Assembly: GCA_015680905.1 (NCBI GenBank)
Contig: CM027384.1
Coordinates: 63,309,001 to 63,373,000, forward strand
DNA: 64,000 bases
Direction of reading: 5' to 3'
DNA from: Coptis chinensis
Taxonomy: Eukaryota > Streptophyta > Magnoliopsida > Ranunculales > Ranunculaceae
Position numbers and translations under genes: made by a program. This document shows, piece by piece, positions 60,601-64,000 of this stretch. The first letter of the stretch is position 1, and each line of letters starts with the position of its first letter. The notes below the pieces were generated by a model, which was not told the origin of the DNA, did no database searches, and saw only the letters and a list, made by a program, of their open reading frames with translations.

Positions 60601-60985
60601 ATTCTACGTTGTAATGAGGCGTAGGAGAGTGAGCTGGAGAGCTGTGGAAAATCCGTGCGCACAAAAGACAATTTCATTTATATTTTTTCGGACATTTTGT
60701 CCCCAGCATCCATCTAAAATTACAATAGAGTCAGCGAAATATTATTGTAATATTGAAGAGCTTGTAAAGGCTAAAAAAAGGTCATTGAGTTGTCTCAATC
60801 AAGATAATCTCTTTAGACTATTCTGTCCTTATTTGGCATCTTAAATTACAAAATAAATATTTAGATATCATACTAATAATTGGTATACTTTAGGGGCAAA
60901 AACGTCTTAAGATTTTTGTTAAAAAATTTGGCAAAACAAACGAATTGTGTATAGACGCGTGGCGTAGCCACGTGCTCAAAACTAG
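60153..60985 (+). mobile_element. Small non-autonomous Helitron, internally duplicated
   Basis: The 3' end shows the hairpin CGTGGC-GTA-GCCACG (60958-60972) followed by ten bases and CTAG (60982-60985), with T next. The 5' end is placed at TCTATCTATTC after A (60152), with a second such start near 60599. The body contains no ORF. The 5' boundary is less certain than the 3' boundary because of the internal duplication. Confidence 0.7.
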
Positions 60986-61425
60986 TGAATATAATAGCTA
61001 ATGCTTGATTACTGATTTTACCACAACACAATATTGCTAGACGAAGCCAAATGGGCAATAATTAAACCTTTTTTTAATTGATACAGCCAGAGCGCACATT
61101 TCCTTTATCTGAGTGCACTTTTATTAGTCTTTATCGGAGAATACAATGACAGTTCTTGAAACATTTTCGGCAGTTAGTATGAACCATATGGGTGTTATAC
61201 ATTACCCCATCATATATGTAAGTTCTAGAGGAAAGGCAATTAATCTCTTCTTTTTAACCCACCTTTCTTTTTCCAGGTTACAAACAGAAGAAATCTCTAT
61301 GATTTGAATTCAAATGCCCATGAAACTTCTTTCACCAGGAAAAATTTGAATGTGAGAGAACCACAGCGGTGAATTGATTCCTCGAAGACACATGTCATTG
61401 CAAATACTTCAAGCTCACTGCAAAA
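60986..61425. other. 3' flank of FAD-synthase-like gene
   Basis: Probably the 3'UTR and downstream region of the - strand gene ending at 61426. No repeat or other gene was seen. Confidence 0.5.
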
Positions 61426-63762
61426 TTAGCCACAATTGACTTCAGAAAATGTCCCAGGGTTGAATACTTTGCACAGTTCCTGAACAGCCAATTCTAATCT
61501 AAGTTGATCCTGCAGCCAGAAATATAGAATTAATATAACTGAAATTATCATCCAGTCACTGACTATGAACAGTTTCATAGTATATTAAGGTTATATACCT
61601 TCCCCACAAAACTAACGATTAGCGGCCCTGCTCTGGTTTTGCGATAACACCCTATATTAAGTGAAAAAGTATAAGGTGAAAATCAGAAATTCTCATTTCT
61701 ACATCAGAAAATATTTCCCAACATAAAATCCAATTTCCCAAGTGCTCTTACCAAGATATATATCTGGGAACTTCAGACGTAGTTTTGATAGAGGTTGGGC
61801 AGTTTCCACCTGCATAATAAATAAGAATAAGAGGATGCATCCAACAAAATCTACGTAATTATCACTTCAATGGTAACTAACACATTATCCCTTCCAAAAT
61901 GGTTGACTGTACTAGAGAAGACAAACTGTGTTCCCCAGATATGGTGAACCAGTAATTAACTATTTATATTAAAATATAACATTAGAAATTTATCTTAGAG
62001 ATTTAAGCCAACTAAAGTTTTATTAAGGAGGCAATTTGGGGTGTTGGTAGTTAATAGGCTGGGCAAATAATTGATCATCAATGTACAGTCCTACACTTAC
62101 CAGGATAAAATAGGTATGGTACTATGGTACTAACATGGCTGATGGCGCATATACATTAAATCTAATTTAACAATAGATGTCACAACCAATTTGAATATCT
62201 GGGTACCAGCCGTGACGGGCTAAACGCCAACCCCTAATGACTAATCTGCTTGTCTACCAAAATCTATAGCATTTCAAAATCCTTTGGTAGATAACATATA
62301 CAGCACTAAGTATATATGGCATATTAGAGTACTTGCATCCACAAATGAACATGCGGGTTTTACTTCACAAATTACATGTAATGTGCAGCAATGCACGACC
62401 AAAAAACTATGAACCAGATTGATGGTCACTTGTACTACAAACATTTCATTTTTACCACTCAAAAATCTAGTACCTGAAACCTAGGTGGTTTAATTTGGAA
62501 TGAGATCCCACACAATTAAATGCAAAATGAGGAAATACTAATGATTAAACAAAAAAAATTGCAAAAAATTTAATCTGGAAAAGTCAGGAGAAAAACTTGT
62601 TTCAACAACATTGTCAATAGAGTTTGAAATGGCATGCATGCATATCTAAAGAAGTGTGACACAATTTGAGAAGTATGTTGTACATACATCAGCAAGTGGT
62701 GTACTCAAATGCTTTGAAAGAAAAGGTGCCAACAATGACACCGGGGTTCTAGAACTGGTTAATTCAAGTAGACAGTGCCACTCCTTATCTAGCTCAGCCA
62801 CATTTGTTGCAGAAAGGATGATCACATTTTGGCATTTGATCTGCAAGACACAACCTTTGCATGGTTAGATTTAGTCTCATAGTAAACTTCTTGAAAGGAA
62901 CCATAGATGCGAGATCAAAAGATTGGGCATCAAGATTCTCAAGAACGTCTGAGAAACACTAATTATAACCCATCAAGATTACAGTTACAGACAACTGCCT
63001 TTTATAAAAAAAAAAGTCCCAACTTGAAGTCTTTACATCCAAAAGGATTAAGAATCAGAATCCTAAAAAATATATGCCTCAGACCAACCTCATGAAACTT
63101 GACAGCCTATAGAATATGTAAGTATACGAAAAGGCCTCGATTATTTTTAATCCCTAGAATTATTACAAATGCATTGTAAATCCACGGCAAAGAACATATT
63201 GTATATCCAAATTTTACTGTCATGAACTAGTGAAATTATATTATCGCTAACGGAGAAGAAAGTTGGGAGTGAAAAGAGAAAAAAAAAAAAAAAAAAAAAA
63301 AGGCTACGGACTCAGTTGGTTTCGGCCTTGTATCACTCTTCTCTATGTATAAGAAAATATCAGGGTTTTACATAATAGAAACTTCCTAAACAATTCGGAG
63401 ATGTCACTTAGAACCCAAACAAAACTCTTGTTATATTGAATAGCAAAATTCTCAATATGAAAATTTTAAGTTCTCCAGCCCAAAATCTTGGTCAAGAATG
63501 ATCATCCGATTGCTCAGAAAAAGGTAACCATTTAACATCTTTTATATATTAATTGTCCAATAAAACTACACTGATACAGTCATACAACTTATTGTTCTGA
63601 AAATTACGTAACAAATGATCTATTGCCAATATATTTCCAACTTCCAGAAAAAAAGCAGAAATCAGAAAAAAGAAGAAGAAGCTAGCACGAAGTGCATACC
63701 AAAGGCAGTTGAAGGGATTCATGGTGTAGCAATTCAGTGATACCCTCAGGCAACTGAGCCAT
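61426..63762 (-). CDS. FAD synthase / PAPS-reductase-like protein, C-terminal exons
   Basis: Five exons on the - strand are 63700-63762, 62688-62840, 61752-61809, 61599-61651 and 61426-61509 (TAA). All are GT-AG with consistent phases; the 5' part is outside the window. They encode MAQLPEGITELLHHESLQLP, then KCQNVIILSATNVAELDKEW, LLAPFLSKHLSTPLAD, QPLSKLRLKFPDIYLGCYRK, TRAGPLIVSFVGKDQLRLEL and a short end FNPGTFSEVNCG. I recognise the C-terminal molybdopterin-binding-like (MoCF/CinA-type) domain of plant proteins that have an N-terminal PAPS-reductase/FAD-synthetase domain (relative of Arabidopsis At5g03430). FAD synthase activity is known for related eukaryotic enzymes; for this plant type it is an inference. 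The frame is intact. Confidence 0.85.
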
Positions 63763-64000
63763 CTGAAACAAGAGAAGAAAAGGACAAGGTTTAAACCAAT
63801 TTAGGCACAATAACAGATAAAAAGAAAAACTGGACATCAATTTGTACACTGCCTTATTTTAAGTTGTTAATCATGTTGTTTAATGGTGCAAACTTTATGG
63901 TATTTCTCAGTTAGCAACCTTAGTAAGACAACTTACGGAGTTACGGGCTTGAGTCTATAGTAGTTTCTTCCTGCAATTATGGGAAGTAGCTAGTAAAATT

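Overview
This is an AT-rich nuclear segment of a flowering plant, almost certainly a eudicot. The evidence is spliced GT-AG genes of typically plant families embedded in several layers of plant transposable elements. I cannot name the species from the sequence. Four host genes are supported. (1) At the left edge, + strand, are the last seven exons of a PTST2/PTST3-type plastid starch protein with a CBM48 domain (95-6373). (2) A complete three-exon alpha-L-fucosidase, family GH29, + strand (7560-9921). (3) A complete nine-exon METTL21-type protein methyltransferase, - strand (43628-59418), whose fifth intron is about 12 kb. (4) At the right edge, - strand, are the last five exons of an FAD-synthase/PAPS-reductase-like protein (61426-63762). 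From memory, the Arabidopsis relatives of genes 1 and 4 are neighbouring loci, so the window looks like a conserved locus inflated by insertions.

Between the fucosidase and the methyltransferase, which converge tail to tail, the intergenic sequence has been tandemly duplicated. Copy A runs from the functional fucosidase tail to a dead copy of methyltransferase exons 7-8. Copy B starts with a dead fucosidase tail (about 42556) and carries the functional methyltransferase exons 7-9. Copy A was then filled by a Ty1/copia element (10272-15994, TSD CTAAC), a decayed SF3A3 pseudogene (16099-17421), an 11.5-kb Ty3/gypsy element of Tat type (17820-29310, TSD CCAAT), a poly-A retroposed fragment (29691-30420), a Mutator-like MITE (31012-31417, 9-bp TSD) and a hAT-like element (31662-41954, 8-bp TSD). 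A 9.6-kb Helitron (32124-41748, - strand) sits inside the hAT-like element. Copy B lacks these insertions and so serves as an empty-site control for several of them.

The Tat-type element carries gag-pol on the - strand. Between integrase and its 3' LTR it has a spliced antisense gene on the + strand (18885-21287) and two blocks of tandem repeats rich in GATA palindromes. The Helitron carries fragments of at least four unrelated host genes (AroGP/PG1beta BURP protein, RNP1-type RNA-binding protein, UFC1, CPP1), all in its own orientation and with introns kept where seen.

The giant methyltransferase intron holds an approximately 0.8-kb-arm inverted repeat of F-box gene sequence (46571-48267), an inverted repeat of degenerate endogenous pararetrovirus-like sequence (48262-51125, with an RNase H tail to about 51598), and a 4.2-kb TIR element with a TTA duplication encoding plant-mobile-domain and zinc-knuckle proteins (52222-56412). 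A small, partly duplicated Helitron (60153-60985) lies between the methyltransferase and the FAD-synthase-like gene. Assignments rest on reading translations and junctions by eye; no database search was run.
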